This document shows, piece after piece, positions 45,154 to 56,800 of a stretch of DNA of 64,000 nucleotides. The position numbers and the translations under genes are program-made. The notes under the pieces are model-generated. The model was given only the letters and a program-made list of their open reading frames with translations, searched no databases and was not told the origin of the DNA. Positions within the stretch are counted from its first letter, which is position 1. Every line of letters begins with the position of its first letter. Source of the stretch: Neostapfia colusana (lineage: Eukaryota; Streptophyta; Magnoliopsida; Poales; Poaceae); contig JASWHV010000010.1 of NCBI GenBank assembly GCA_030760725.1, positions 39,127,760-39,191,759 on the forward strand. Reading direction: 5' to 3'.

Positions 45154-47786
45154 GTGCAGAAAACCCGAATACTTACGGTGTAAATCCAGCGCCGACGAGC
45201 TTCGCCGTGGTTTTGCCTCGGACCTCGCCGCCGATCACTTTCCAGGACCCCCGAGCTCGAGAAAACCCCCGAGGTGAGATCCCTGACCTCCCCTCTACCG
45301 ATGTAGGCCATAAGATTACAGTTCTAGGCAGAATTCTCGAAGATCCGAAACTTTCCGGCGAGATCGCCGCTTCCCGCCGCCGTGCGCCGCCGGCAGCGCC
45401 GCCCGCGCTCGATCAGAGCGACGTGGTCGCTTGTGCGCCGTTTATTTTAAATCGCACGGTAGACTTTAAAACCCCGCGTACCGGTTCGATGTTATAATCT
45501 CAGCCGTCGGTTTAAAATCGGACGGTCCACGTCAGCCCCGCGTTATAAAGACTGGAGTTCTTACGTGCTACCCCCTGGGGTTCTCTGGAATTGAGAGCTA
45601 GCCCCGGAAACTTCAGATCTAGCCCCTGGAACTCCAGAAAATCATGTAAATTCATTTAAAAATCAGTTTTAGCCCCTGGACTTAATAGAAATTAGGAAAA
45701 ACACCTCTGATAAGTGTAGCTAGACCCCTGGAAATTATGAAAATAATATTATAGACCATGTAATGGGGTGAATTCATTATTTTGGCCCTGTTTAGTATTT
45801 AATTTAGGAAATTGAATATGTAACTAGTGTTTAAAAATTAAAAAGTGGGACAAACATAATTGTCAAAATTAATTAAAAACTTTCTCAGTACTTAGAAAAC
45901 TTTGGAGTGAGATAAAAATATATTTTTGGGCTGAAATGAATCTGTTTCATTTAATTATTCACATTATTTAGTATAAGGACACACTTTTAAGTAAAGAATA
46001 GCTATAGAAAAAAGGGGGAAAATAATCATGAAATAGTTTACATCAGAGGCCAAGGTCAAAATATGTTATTAAATTATTTAGGACCAAAACCTATACTGTA
46101 TAGATGATGTGTATTACTAGTTTCATAATAAAATACACAATTATGCATAGGAATATAAATCTGAAAATATAGCAACTAGTAAATGATAAATGGAGTTTTT
46201 AAAATCCAAAGAGTTCAGTTTAGGGTTGATGGAAATTGTGAAGGCACATATGGAGACGAAAAATACTCTTCATACATACTTGGTAGTGAAAAGGTGTAGT
46301 AGTTTAATATAAGGAATTTATTTAAAACTGAAACACACACATATATATATATAGTATGTAAGTATAAATATGAACACCAAAGTAGGAATCATATACATAT
46401 AAATAAAAGTGTATGCAAGCCACAGATCAACACACACAGAGTAACCACAACACATATAATGGTGAATGAATTTCATAAATATGAATGTGTGGTTTGTATG
46501 AAGTGTAAGTGTGAACTATGTCTTATGGATTGTTGTTTTTCTTTTGCTATGTGTGATGGTATGAAGTAGAACCTGTTCAAGAACAAGTTATTCATTTCCA
46601 AGATCAGGACTACCCATTTCAAGAGCAGCAAGAAGGAGGCAAGTGTCCTTGACCACTTTGATCCTATGCTAGGATGTGTAGATAGAATTATTTGCATTGT
46701 CAAATGAAATATGAAACCCATTCTAGGAAAGTTTCCGTAGAATTGCATTACCTTGTTTCCTTGTAGCTTGGGTTGGGATTTATTTTGTCATGTCATTTAT
46801 TTACATGCATTTGCTTAGCCATGCTTAGAATGGGATATTTGGGAAATGAGATCATCAGTTTATATTACCATACTCTTGAATGAGACATTGTGAGTTATGT
46901 AGAGGTAGGGATCAAGGCAAGTTGGATGTTTTGGTTGTGTGCTGGGTGCACGAGACTTGGGTTTGTGTTTAGTACTTGCCTGGATCCTAAGGACCGGTTC
47001 ATGGAGCATGTAACCCGGCTTTACAGTGCCAACCACATGCTGAGATGGGGCAGCTTGGCCAATTAATTAGGTGTATCCCTGGCGTAGTATGGGTGTGTTG
47101 GATGGTGCGGGGAGTAGGTGTCAGCTGGACTACCATATGAACCGCAAGGCTCAAGAGGGGGCCACTGCAGCGGGGTTGGAGCCTCTTGTATGCTGTTAGG
47201 GGTGAAACCTCAGTGGGCCCACGCTCGTCGGGAATCCCTTTGTAAAGGCTTCGTAGTGATCTCTTGGCCGCACACCTGGGAAGTGTGAATGTGGATCGTA
47301 GCCACTGGCATAATGGAGGTTCTTTTAGTCCAACCGGCAACGGGGGATGAAATCACTACTTGTGGGTACAGTGGTACAAACTCTGCAGAGTCAAAACTGT
47401 CTTGACAGCCGTGCTCACGGTTAAGAGCGGCCTGGACTTATTCATGATTAGAGGAATGATGGTTTTGGAAGTTAAGCGGGGAGCTTAACATTGGAAATGA
47501 TGTTATGGTTATTGGATTATGATGATGGGATGGGAGATTGGGACCATTTCACCTGTGTAGTAATGTAGGTGCTTAATAAGCTAAGGTGATAGGTATTAAT
47601 TGTGTAGTGCTTTAACCATGAGTTCAACCTCTCCTTGTTTTAGCCATGCATGATGTAATTTTCCCACACTTGCTGAGTACCATTGGTACTCAACCTTGCA
47701 TATTTGTTGGTTTATATTGCTGCTCAGGGCAAGATAATGAGGTGGTGTATAATGACCAAGATTTTGGACCCGAGGAAGGTTTTTAG
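45154..47786 (+). other. LTR-embedded spliced acidic ORF, TekC 5' LTR copy (three exons, open)
   Basis: Exon 1 at 45154-45273 (120 nt) lies between TTTGCAG and GAG|GTGAGA. Exon 2 at 46570-46638 (69 nt) lies between GAAGTAG and GGAG|GCAAGT. Exon 3 at 47728-47786 follows GCTCAG and ends TAG. All boundaries are phase 1 and the joined ~82-codon frame has no stop. The first exon is proline- and arginine-rich; the last two are rich in E, Q and D (ending G-P-E-E-G-F). Exons 2 and 3 match the TekA and TekB pairs in position, phase and composition. No AUG occurs in frame; translation could need a further upstream exon or a non-AUG start, or it may not occur. Confidence 0.5.
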
Positions 47787-48033
47787 GTTCATGAAGACCC
47801 CCGGGCAACGCCTGTGATGGAGCCCTAAAGAATAATATTCCGCTGCTAGTTTATTTACTTGTGATGAAGCATTAGTGTCCATTGAGACATTTGCGATGTA
47901 AGACTTATTTATATTCGACACCTGGCTTGTAATAAATGATGCTTCACTATTTGTCATCACATGTATGAGAAAATGATCCTGGCATACATGTGATATTCAC
48001 TTGGTTATTTCTTCGGAAAAACCGGGTGTGACA

Positions 48034-48249
48034 GAGGTGGTATCAGAGCCAAGGTTGCCCGTAGGAACGTGGACCTAGGTAGAAATGGACGTATTTAAGG
48101 GCCTTATTTTCTTAAAAACTATTTTCCAAGGTGTGGGTGGAAAAGTGTTATTAAAGGAGTCATTTTCTTCATCTTACCCCAACTTTCATTCAAAATAGGA
48201 TTTTTGTTTGAGAATTTATCTAACCTAATTTTAAATTCTTTTGTTTTAG
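48034..48249 (+). promoter_or_regulatory. TekC primer-binding site and short leader
   Basis: TGGTATCAGAGCCAAGG at 48038-48054, four bases after the LTR end, complementary to initiator tRNA-Met. A short leader follows to the extra ORF. Confidence 0.85.
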
Positions 48250-49029
48250 ATGGTTCACATGATTCGCACCGCTCGTAAGTCCACAGGAGGGAGAGTTCCC
48301 GTAGTTGCCCTTGCCGAAAGAGAGGAGAGTCGCCCCGTGACATACCTTTCCTACGGATTGGCAGTAGGAGACTTGTTGCGCCGTCTTCGACGTATGCTCG
48401 AAGCCGCCGGCAATACGGGCAAGCTAATCATCCACTATAACTCCACCAAGACCATCCGTGAGAAAAGGGAAGAATGGAGTTCGGAGATGAGGATTATACA
48501 CGAGAATCAGCTGCTGAAGATCCACCATTCTCCAGCTTGTCGAGCAACACAAGTTGACGCGGAGAGAGATGTCACCTGGGAGGCCATCACCTGCCAGAGT
48601 CACATCTATCGTCGCCACTTGGACAAAACTGAGTACATGTATGTCCTCCAACGTGAGAGTGGTACCACGGAGTACAAGTACCCACCGGTGCAGCAAGGGA
48701 CTTCCCATGAGCACATGGACTTTTGCTTGGAGGATGCTGCTATGCTCAGCACTCGATTGCAGGAGTGTCAACAAGAGCTTCAGGATGTCCGAGACACCCT
48801 GAAGGAAACGGAGGCGTTGCTGCGAGCTTGCTTAAAGGCGAGAGCAAGAGGAGATGGGAATGAACTGTGTGTCACCGTGAGTGATCCATGGACTCCTGAC
48901 TCCCCGGATCGCCGAGCAATCAGGCGTCGTCGCACTTCTCCACCAGCAGCCTCCCCACCCAAAGCAGAGTCAGAAGGTAGCCGAAATGAGGAGGAAGATC
49001 CCGAGGAGCCAGCTCAAGAGGACGAGTAG
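48250..49029 (+). CDS. Extra ORF with histone H3 tail-like N-terminus
   Basis: 259 codons, intact, ATG 48250 to TAG. Residues 1-22 align without gaps to the histone H3 N-terminus counted from its Met. Twelve positions are identical, including T-A-R-K-S-T-G-G (residues 7-14), P17, L21 and A22; K15 is Arg. Residue 10 corresponds to H3 K9. The middle (25-155) has no domain I recognise. Residues about 158-199 look like a coiled coil, 221-228 (R-R-A-I-R-R-R-R) a nuclear signal, and 246-259 are acidic. It lies between the primer site and gag in the sense direction, 301 bp before the gag ATG. Function unknown; I infer a chromatin mimic. It could instead be an old captured gene whose similarity is only partly functional. 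There is no counterpart in the TekA or TekB leaders. Confidence 0.85.
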   Translation: MVHMIRTARKSTGGRVPVVALAEREESRPVTYLSYGLAVGDLLRRLRRMLEAAGNTGKLIIHYNSTKTIREKREEWSSEMRIIHENQLLKIHHSPACRATQVDAERDVTWEAITCQSHIYRRHLDKTEYMYVLQRESGTTEYKYPPVQQGTSHEHMDFCLEDAAMLSTRLQECQQELQDVRDTLKETEALLRACLKARARGDGNELCVTVSDPWTPDSPDRRAIRRRRTSPPAASPPKAESEGSRNEEEDPEEPAQEDE

Positions 49030-49330
49030 TGTAGAGTCTTTCCCCTAGCTAGCAAGAGGTCGAGTAGTCGAGTCGTTACGTAGTTAATGGTGTGATAATG
49101 CTTGGTGTGTGACGTGAGTTGTGGAAGCCATGAGCAATTGTCCACAGCCTCGTCTTCAGATTGTTTTGCTTTGGTGTGTGAACCCACAGGAAATAATAGT
49201 GCATTTATTTGGTGTGAGATATAAACCCTCGTAAAATTTTAACAAAGCCTCAACACCTCGAAGTACCAACAAATGAAAGTAGTGAGATGATACTAAATGG
49301 TATCAAATTAACATTTGTTGATTCTGCCAG
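49030..49330 (+). other. Spacer between extra ORF and gag
   Basis: 301 bp without an ORF or repeat; it presumably carries the signals for gag translation. Confidence 0.5.
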
Positions 49331-50314
49331 ATGGCCGGAAGAGGAAAAGGACGTGCCGCCAACCCCGCCAACAACAACGATGAGGCATGCAACCCTCATC
49401 TTTCTGGAGGCCAGTACAGGGGTGGTCGCCGTGATGAAGTTGACCCTCTCCACCAAATGCTGGAGAATCAAAATCAGCTTATCCAGAACTTGACTCAAGT
49501 GGTGGCCAACTTGCATCAAGTTCCACCTCCACAAGCAGCACCACGCCAACCAAGGTTGAGTGAGTTTCTAGGAACTCAACCTCCAAAGTTTGCAAGTGCT
49601 GCTGAACCTCTGGAGGCAGATGATTGGCTGAAGACCATTGAAAGTAAGATGAGGATTATACAATGCCAAGGGTATGAGAGGGTGCTGTTTGCCTCTCATC
49701 AATTGCAGGGACCTGCTGCTGATTGGTGGACCGCGTACGTGGCCGCCCATCATGACCCTGAGAACATCACTTGGGAAGAGTTCAAGCGTAGCTTCCGCAA
49801 CCACTACATCCCAAGAGGTGAACTCAAAAACAAGAGGAAAGAGTTTCTGGGACTACAGCAGGGAAACATGACGGTGAGGGAATACCTCACTAAATTTACT
49901 CAACTATCCCGTTATGCTCCACGAGACATAGAGACTGATGAGCAGAAACAAGATTGTTTCGTGGAAGGACTTACCGCAGAGATGCAGTGTGCAATGTCCT
50001 CAAATGAGTATGAAAGCTTCCAAAAGATGGTGGACAGAGCATTTGTGGTGGAAAGGAAGCTAAAGGCCCTAGAAAATGAGAATAAGAGGAAGGCGGGGTG
50101 GTCACATCAGGCCTCAGGGAGCAACACCCGCCCACGTATGATGCAGCAACCTACGGGGCAGACGAGCCGTGCTGCGGCACCCTATTCAGCACCAAGAGGG
50201 TACAACCCAAACTACAGGCCTCCAGCAGCACCAGCACAGCCGCCACGTCAGTTTGTGCAGCAGCCTCGCCCCGCATATCCACCTCGACCAGCAGTACAAG
50301 GACCCCCAAACTAA
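49331..50314 (+). pseudogene. gag: TekC gag, ended early by one nonsense codon
   Basis: ATG 49331. Residues ~1-80 are a low-complexity N-terminus; ~80-270 are the capsid region (F-A-S-A-A-E-P-L-E-A-D-D-W-L, F-R-N-H-Y-I-P-R-G, Y-L-T-K-F-T-Q-L-S-R-Y-A-P); a Pro/Gln/Ala tail follows. TAA at 50312-50314 stops the frame 28 codons before the zinc knuckle, which continues in the same frame. The product would lack its RNA-binding knuckle, so packaging should fail unless the stop is read through. Confidence 0.92.
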
Positions 50315-53300
50315 CCCCAAGACAACAAGGGCCAAGCACCTAAGATTGGGGTGCAATGTTTCAGCTGTGGTGAAGTGGGGCACTACGCCCATAAATGCCC
50401 AAAGAAGAAGCCTGCGCCGCCACAACAGCAAAATGTAGTGAGAGGACGGGTGAACCACGTCACTATGGAGGAAGCACAAGAGGCACCCGACGTGGTAGTT
50501 GGTAAGTTTCCTGCCAATTTACACCTTGCAACTCTGCTGTTTGATTCTGGTGCTACCCACTCGTTCATTGCTCAAGGGTTTGTTAAGAAGCATGACCTAG
50601 CAACCACACAAATGAACCATATGCTAGCGGTAAACTCTCCAGGTGGAGAAATAAGGACAAGACAAGTGTGTCCCAAAGTGAGCCTAGACATTAATGGGGT
50701 AGTATTTACGGCTAACCTCATAGTGATAGATTCACAAGGGATAGATATTATTTTGGGTATGGATTGGTTGACCAAACATAAAGGAATCATCCATTGTTCG
50801 ACCAGAACGGTGGAACTAACTCACCCCAATGGCACAAGAGTAAAGTTCATAACGATACACGAGCCTAGGAGGGACATTAAATTAAATCAAGTGGAGGTGA
50901 AAGTTGAGGAAATCAGGACCATCAGGGAATATCCGGATGTTTTTCCGGAGGAGTTGCCAGGTATGCCTCCCGACCGTGACGTGGAGTTCGCAATTGAGCT
51001 AGTACCGGGGACAGCCCCGATATACAAGAGACCTTATCGAATGGACTCCAAGCAGCTAGAAGAGCTCAAGGATCATTTGAGGGAATTGACGGAGAAGGGG
51101 TATATTCGCCCTAGTTCCTCACCATTGGGAGCTCCGGTGATATTTGTGCCCAAGAAAGACGGAACCCAAAGGTTATGCGTGGATTACCGTGCCTTGAATG
51201 AGGTAACCATCAAGAACAAGTACCCATTGCCTCGCATTGAAGACTTGTTTGATCAGTTGAGGGGAGCTTGTGTGTTCTCGAAAATTGATCTCAGGTCGGG
51301 ATACCACCAGCTCAAGATAAGGCAATCTGATATTTCCAAGACAGCTTTCGTATCTCGGTACGGACTGTATGAATACACTGTCATGCCTTTCGGGCTAACC
51401 AATGCCCCGGCATATTTCATGTACCTCATGAACAAGGTATTCATGGAATATCTGGACAAATTTGTGGTGGTTTTCATAGATGATATTCTCGTCTTCTCCA
51501 AAAATGAAGAAGAACATGAGAAACATCTAAGGTTGGTGTTACAGAGGCTGAGAGAACACCAACTATATGCCAAGTTGAGCAAGTGTGAGTTTTGGCTGAA
51601 GAGAGTTCCCTTTTTAGGACATATAATCTCGGAGGGAGGAATCTCCGTAGATCCCGCCAAAATCGAGGATATCCAGAAGTGGAAGACCCCTGAAAATGTC
51701 GGGGAAGTTCGAAGCTTTTTGGGATTGGCTGGATACTATCGACGGTTTATTGAGGGATTCTCCAAGATCTCGAGACCTCTCAGTAAACTGTTGGAGAAGG
51801 GAATCACATTCACCTGGACGCCACAGTGCGAGACGAGCTTTCAAGAGCTAAAGAAGAGATTGACAACAGCCCCAGTGTTGGTTATGCCAGATATGCAGAA
51901 GAACTTCACAGTGTACTGCGATGCCTCTGGAAATGGGTTGGGATGTGTTCTCATGCAAGAAGGACATGTCGTGGCATATGCATCCCGGCAGCTTCGGAAG
52001 CACGAGAAGAACTATCCTACACATGACCTAGAACTAGCCGCAGTGGTACACGCGTTGAAAATTTGACGGCACTATTTGATGGGGAAGAGGACAGAGATAT
52101 ATACGGATCATAAGAGTTTGAAGTACATATTCACACAGCCAGATCTCAACCTCAGACAAAGGAGATGGTTAGAGCTAATCAATAACTTTGATGTGGGCAT
52201 CAACTATCATCCCGGGAAAGCAAACGTCGTGGCCGATGCTTTGAGTCGGAAAGTGCAGGTCAATAAGTTGAGCTTGAAGGACATGCCCGCAGAATTGAAG
52301 GACGAGGTTATAAGGCTCAATCTATGTCTAGTAAATAGTGGTGAAGCCATCGCCATGGAAGTGGACTCCACACTCAAGCAAGACATACGCGAGGGCCAAA
52401 AGAATGATGAGAAGATACAAGAGATCAGACAGCTCATTAAGGAAAATAAAGCTCCTGGTTTTAGAGAGGATGAACAGGGAATGGTGTGGCACGGGAAAAG
52501 GATCTGTGTGCCAGAAGTAAAGGAGATCCGTGAATTAATTTTGAAGGAGGCTCACGATTCTGACTATTCCATTCATCCTGGGAGTACGAAGATGTACCAG
52601 GACCTCAAAGGCAGGTATTGGTGGTATGGCATGAAGCGAGATGTCGCGGAACATGTTGCCCTGTGTGACACATGTCAGTTGGTGAAAGCAGAACATCAAC
52701 GACCCGCGGGATTACTGCAACCACTCAAAGTGCCTGAATGGAAGTGGGAAGAAATCAGCATGGATTTTGTCGTGGGATTGCCTAGGACCCAATCCGGGTA
52801 TGATTCAATATGGGTCATTATTGATAGGCTAACCAAGGTAGCTCATTTCATCCCTGTGAAAGAAAGCTACAGTGGATCTAAATTGGCAGAATTGTACATG
52901 TCAAGGATTGTATGTTACCATGGAGTGCCAAAGAAGATAGTGTCGGACCGAGGGACACAGTTCACCTCGAGGTTTTGGCAAAAGCTGCATGAAACCATGG
53001 GAACCCATCTGAATTTCAGCTCTGCCTATCATCCCCAAACTGACGGGCAGACGGAGAGAACCAATCAGATCCTTGAAGATATGTTAAGGGCATGTGCACT
53101 CAAAAACGATAGGAGTTGGGACAAGAACTTACCGTATGCGGAGTTTTCCTATAACAACAGCTATCAAGCTAGTATGAAAATGTCACTGTTTGAAGCTTTG
53201 TATGGAAGGAAGTGCAGAACTCCTCTATTTTGGAACCAAACAGGAGAAAGTAAAGTGTTTGGTCCAGAAGTGCTACAAGAAGCCGAAGCGAAGGTGAGGG

Positions 53301-53800
53301 AGATTCGCAACAACTTGAGGATAGCACAAACACGCCAGAAGAGTTATGCCGATGTACGAAGAAGAGAACTCATTTTCAACGTGGGAGACTATGTTTATCT
53401 CAAGGTGTCCCCTATCAGAGGACTTCGTCGGTTCAAGGTGAAAGGGAAGTTGTCACCTCGATACATCGGACCCTTTCAAATTTTGGAAAGAAAAGGCGAA
53501 GTGGCGTTCCAACTAGAGTTACCGGTTCATCTATCGGACGTGCACGATGTATTTCATGTGTCACAACTCAAGAAATGTCTGAGGACGCCTGAGGAGGTGT
53601 TACCCATGAATGAAGTGGATGTAGCTGAAGATTTGTCTTATGCCGAGCAACCATACAAGATTTTGGAGACAATGGAACGCCTCACCAGAAATAAAAGAAT
53701 TCGGATGTGCAAGGTGCAGTGGAAACATCACTCAGAAGAGGAAGCTACCTGGAAACGGGAAGATGAGCTCAAGGCACAATTTCTGGAATTGTTTTCTTAG
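50315..53800 (+). pseudogene. pol: TekC knuckle, protease, RT, RNase H, integrase, chromodomain
   Basis: It is in the same frame as gag (the whole reading is 1489 codons, normal for Tekay). It holds the CCHC knuckle C-F-S-C-G-E-V-G-H-Y-A-H-K-C (residue ~343), protease D-S-G-A-T-H-S-F (~405), RT F-I-D-D box (51473-51484), RNase H Y-C-D-A-S and Y-T-D-H-K-S-L, the integrase zinc module (about 52550-52680), the D, D, E triad (M-D-F-V-V, S-D-R-G-T-Q-F, D-G-Q-T-E) and a chromodomain (about 53625-53795, V-Q-W-K-H-H...E-A-T-W). TGA 52064-52066 replaces a Trp inside RNase H. Otherwise all catalytic residues are kept. Confidence 0.94.
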
Positions 53801-53807
53801 AAACACC

Positions 53808-53845
53808 AATCTCGAGGACGAGATTTCTTTTAAGGGGGGTAGAGC
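53808..53845 (+). promoter_or_regulatory. Pre-PPT hairpin and polypurine tract, TekC
   Basis: AATCTCG (53808-53814), loop AGGA, CGAGATT (53819-53825), then TTTTAAGGGGGGTAGAGC before the LTR at 53846. It lies just after the pol stop codon. Confidence 0.78.
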
Positions 53846-56800
53846 TGTAACACCCCAAATTTTGATTCAAAACCCTAAACCATGTTCAGAGGGGAATTTA
53901 AAAATTTTTGGACGTGTTGCATGTTTTGCAAAAATTCAAATTCAAACTGGAATTCAAATTATACTCAAAACAGAAAAGAAATGGAAAAAGAAAAAGAGAA
54001 ACGGGAAAAAAACCTGCCAGTGGGCCGAAACCCGCCAGCCGGCCCAGCTTTCCCCGCGCAGCCCGCCCCCGCGCGCGCCCGCGCTCTCTCACACAGACAG
54101 GTGGGACCCACCTGTCATCCCCAACCTCGCTCGCGCGGACCCCGGACTTTTCCCCCCCGAGCGCGCGCGATCTTAACCGATCAGGAAACCCGTCCCGCCG
54201 CCCGAATTCTGGTCCCAGAGGACTCCAACTCGATCACAACAGACCCACCGCCCTCCCCCGGCTATAAAACCCCCGACCCGATCAGTTTTTCCCACGCGAT
54301 CGCCGATTTTCACTCCGGTGAGCACCGAGACTTCGCCGGTGAATTCTGGCCGATCTAAGCTCGGAAACTCTGATCTAACTCGCTGGTCTTGATCCACCGC
54401 CTCCGGGGAACTTTGCAGGTGCAGAAAACCCGAAGACTTACGGTGTAAATCCAGCGCCGACGAGCTTCGCCGTGGTTTTGCCTCGGACCTCGGCGCCGAT
54501 CACTTTCCAGGACCCCCGAGCTCGAGAAAACCCCCGAGGTGAGATCCCTGACCTCCCCTCTACCGATCTAGGCCATAAGATTACAGTTCTTGGCAGAATT
54601 CTCGAAGATCCGAAACTTTCCGGCGAGATCGCCGCTTCCCGCCGCCGTGCGCCGCCGGCAGCGCCGCCCGTGCTCGATCAGAGCGACGTGGCCGCTTGTG
54701 CGCCGTTTATTTTAAATCGCACGGTAGACTTTAAAACCCCGCGTACCGGTTCGATGTTATAATCTCAGCCGTCGGTTTAAAATCGGACGGTCCACGTCAG
54801 CCCCGCGTTATAAAGACTGGAGTTCTTACGTGCTACCCCCTGGGGTTCTCTGGAATTGAGAGCTAGCCCCGGAAACTTCAGATCTAGCCCCTGGAACTCC
54901 AGAAAATCATGTAAATTCATTTAAAAATCAGTTTTAGCCCCTGGACTTAATAGAAATTAGGAAAAACACCTCTGATAAGTGTAGCTAGACCCCTGGAAAT
55001 TATGAAAATAATATTATAGACCCTGTAATGGGGTGAATTCATTATTTTGGCCCTGTTTAGTATTTAATTTAGGAAATTGAATATGTAACTAGTGTTTAAA
55101 AATTAAAAAGTGGGACAAACATAATTGTCAAAATTAATTAAAAACTTTCTCAGTACTTAGAAAACTTTGGAGTGAGATAAAAATATATTTTTGGGCTGAA
55201 ATGAATCTGTTTCATTTAATTATTCACATTATTTAGTATAAGGACACACTTTTAAGTAAAGAATAGCTATAGAAAAAAGGGGGAAAATAATCATGAAATA
55301 GTTTACATCAGAGGCCAAGGTCAAAATATGTTATTAAATTATTTAGGACCAAAACCTATACTGTATAGATGATGTGTATTACTAGTTTCATAATAAAATA
55401 CACAATTATGCATAGGAATATAAATCTGAAAATATAGCAACTAGTAAATGATAAATGGAGTTTTTAAAATCCAAAGAGTTCAGTTTAGGGTTGATGGAAA
55501 TTGTGAAGGCACATATGGAGAAGAAAAATACTCTTCATACATACTTGGTAGTGAAAAGGTGTAGTAGTTTAATATAAGGAATTTATTTAAAACTGAAACA
55601 CACGCATATATATATATATAGTATGTAAGTATAAATATGAACACCAAAGTAGGAATCATATACATATAAATAAAAGTGTATGCAAGCCACAGATCAACAC
55701 ACACAGAGTAACCACAACACATATAATGGTGAATGAATTTCATAAATATGAATGTGTGGTTTGTATGAAGTGTAAGTGTGAACTATGTCTTATGGATTGT
55801 TGTTTTTCTTTTGCTATGTGTGATGGTATGAAGTAGAACCTGTTCAAGAACAAGTTATTCATTTCCAAGATCAGGACTACCCATTTCAAGAGCAGCAAGA
55901 AGGAGGCAAGTGTCCTTGACCACTTTGATCCTATGCTAGGATGTGTAGATAGAATTATTTGCATTGTCAAATGAAATATGAAACCCATGCTAGGAAAGTT
56001 TCCCTAGAATTGCATTACCTTGTTTCCTTGTAGCTTGGGTTGGGATTTATTTTGTCATGTCATTTATTTACATGCATTTGCTTAGCCATGCTTAGAATGT
56101 GATATTTGGGAAATGAGATCATCAGTTTATATTACCATACTCTTGAATGAGACATTGTGAGTTATGTAGAGGTAGGGATCAAGGCAAGTTGGATGTTTTG
56201 GTTGTGTGCTGGGTGCACGAGACTTGGGTTTGTGTTTAGTACTTGCCTGGATCCTAAGGACCGGTTCATGGAGCATGTAACCCGGCTTTACAGTGCCAAC
56301 CACATGCTGAGATGGGGCAGCTTGGCCAATTAATTAGGTGTATCCCCGGCGTAGTATGGGTGTGTTGGATGGTGCGGGGAGTAGGTGTCAGCTGGACTAC
56401 CATATGAACCGCAAGGCTCAAGAGGGGGCCACTGCAGCGGGGTTGGAGCCTCTTGTATGCTGTTAGGGGTGAAACCTCAGTGGGCCCACGCTCGTCGGGA
56501 ATCCCTTTGTAAAGGCTTCGTAGTGATCTCTTGGCCGCACACCTGGGAAGTGTGAATGTGGATCGTAGCCACTGGCATAATGGAGGTTCTTTTAGTCCAC
56601 CCGGCAACGGGGGATGAAATCACTACTTGTGGGTACAGTGGTACAAACACTGCAGAGTCAAAACTGTCTTGACAGCCGTGCTCACGGTTAAGAGCGGCCT
56701 GGACTTATTCATGATTAGAGGAATGATGGTTTTGGAAGTTAAGCGGGGAGCTTAACATTGGAAATGATGTTATGGTTATTGGATTATGATGATGGGATGG

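Larger units (their letters stand above)
44576..48033 (+). repeat. TekC 5' LTR
   Basis: TGTAACACCCC...GTGTGACA. It has an AT-rich head, a GC-rich promoter block with TATA at 44997-45004, exon-like blocks at 45154-45273, 46570-46638 and 47728-47786, a TA microsatellite near 46340 and the GAGTACC/GGTACTC hairpin at 47675-47691. Confidence 0.95.

Noticed and set aside
45207..45497. A 96-codon frame repeated in all three TekC LTRs as a standalone gene
   Set aside because: It starts at GTG and reads past the donor at 45273; only the part before the donor fits the spliced model, and conservation over the rest is expected between young LTR copies.
46330..46360. TA/CA microsatellite in TekC LTR as a structural signal
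   Set aside because: Simple repeat varying by a few units between the three LTR copies; no further pattern.
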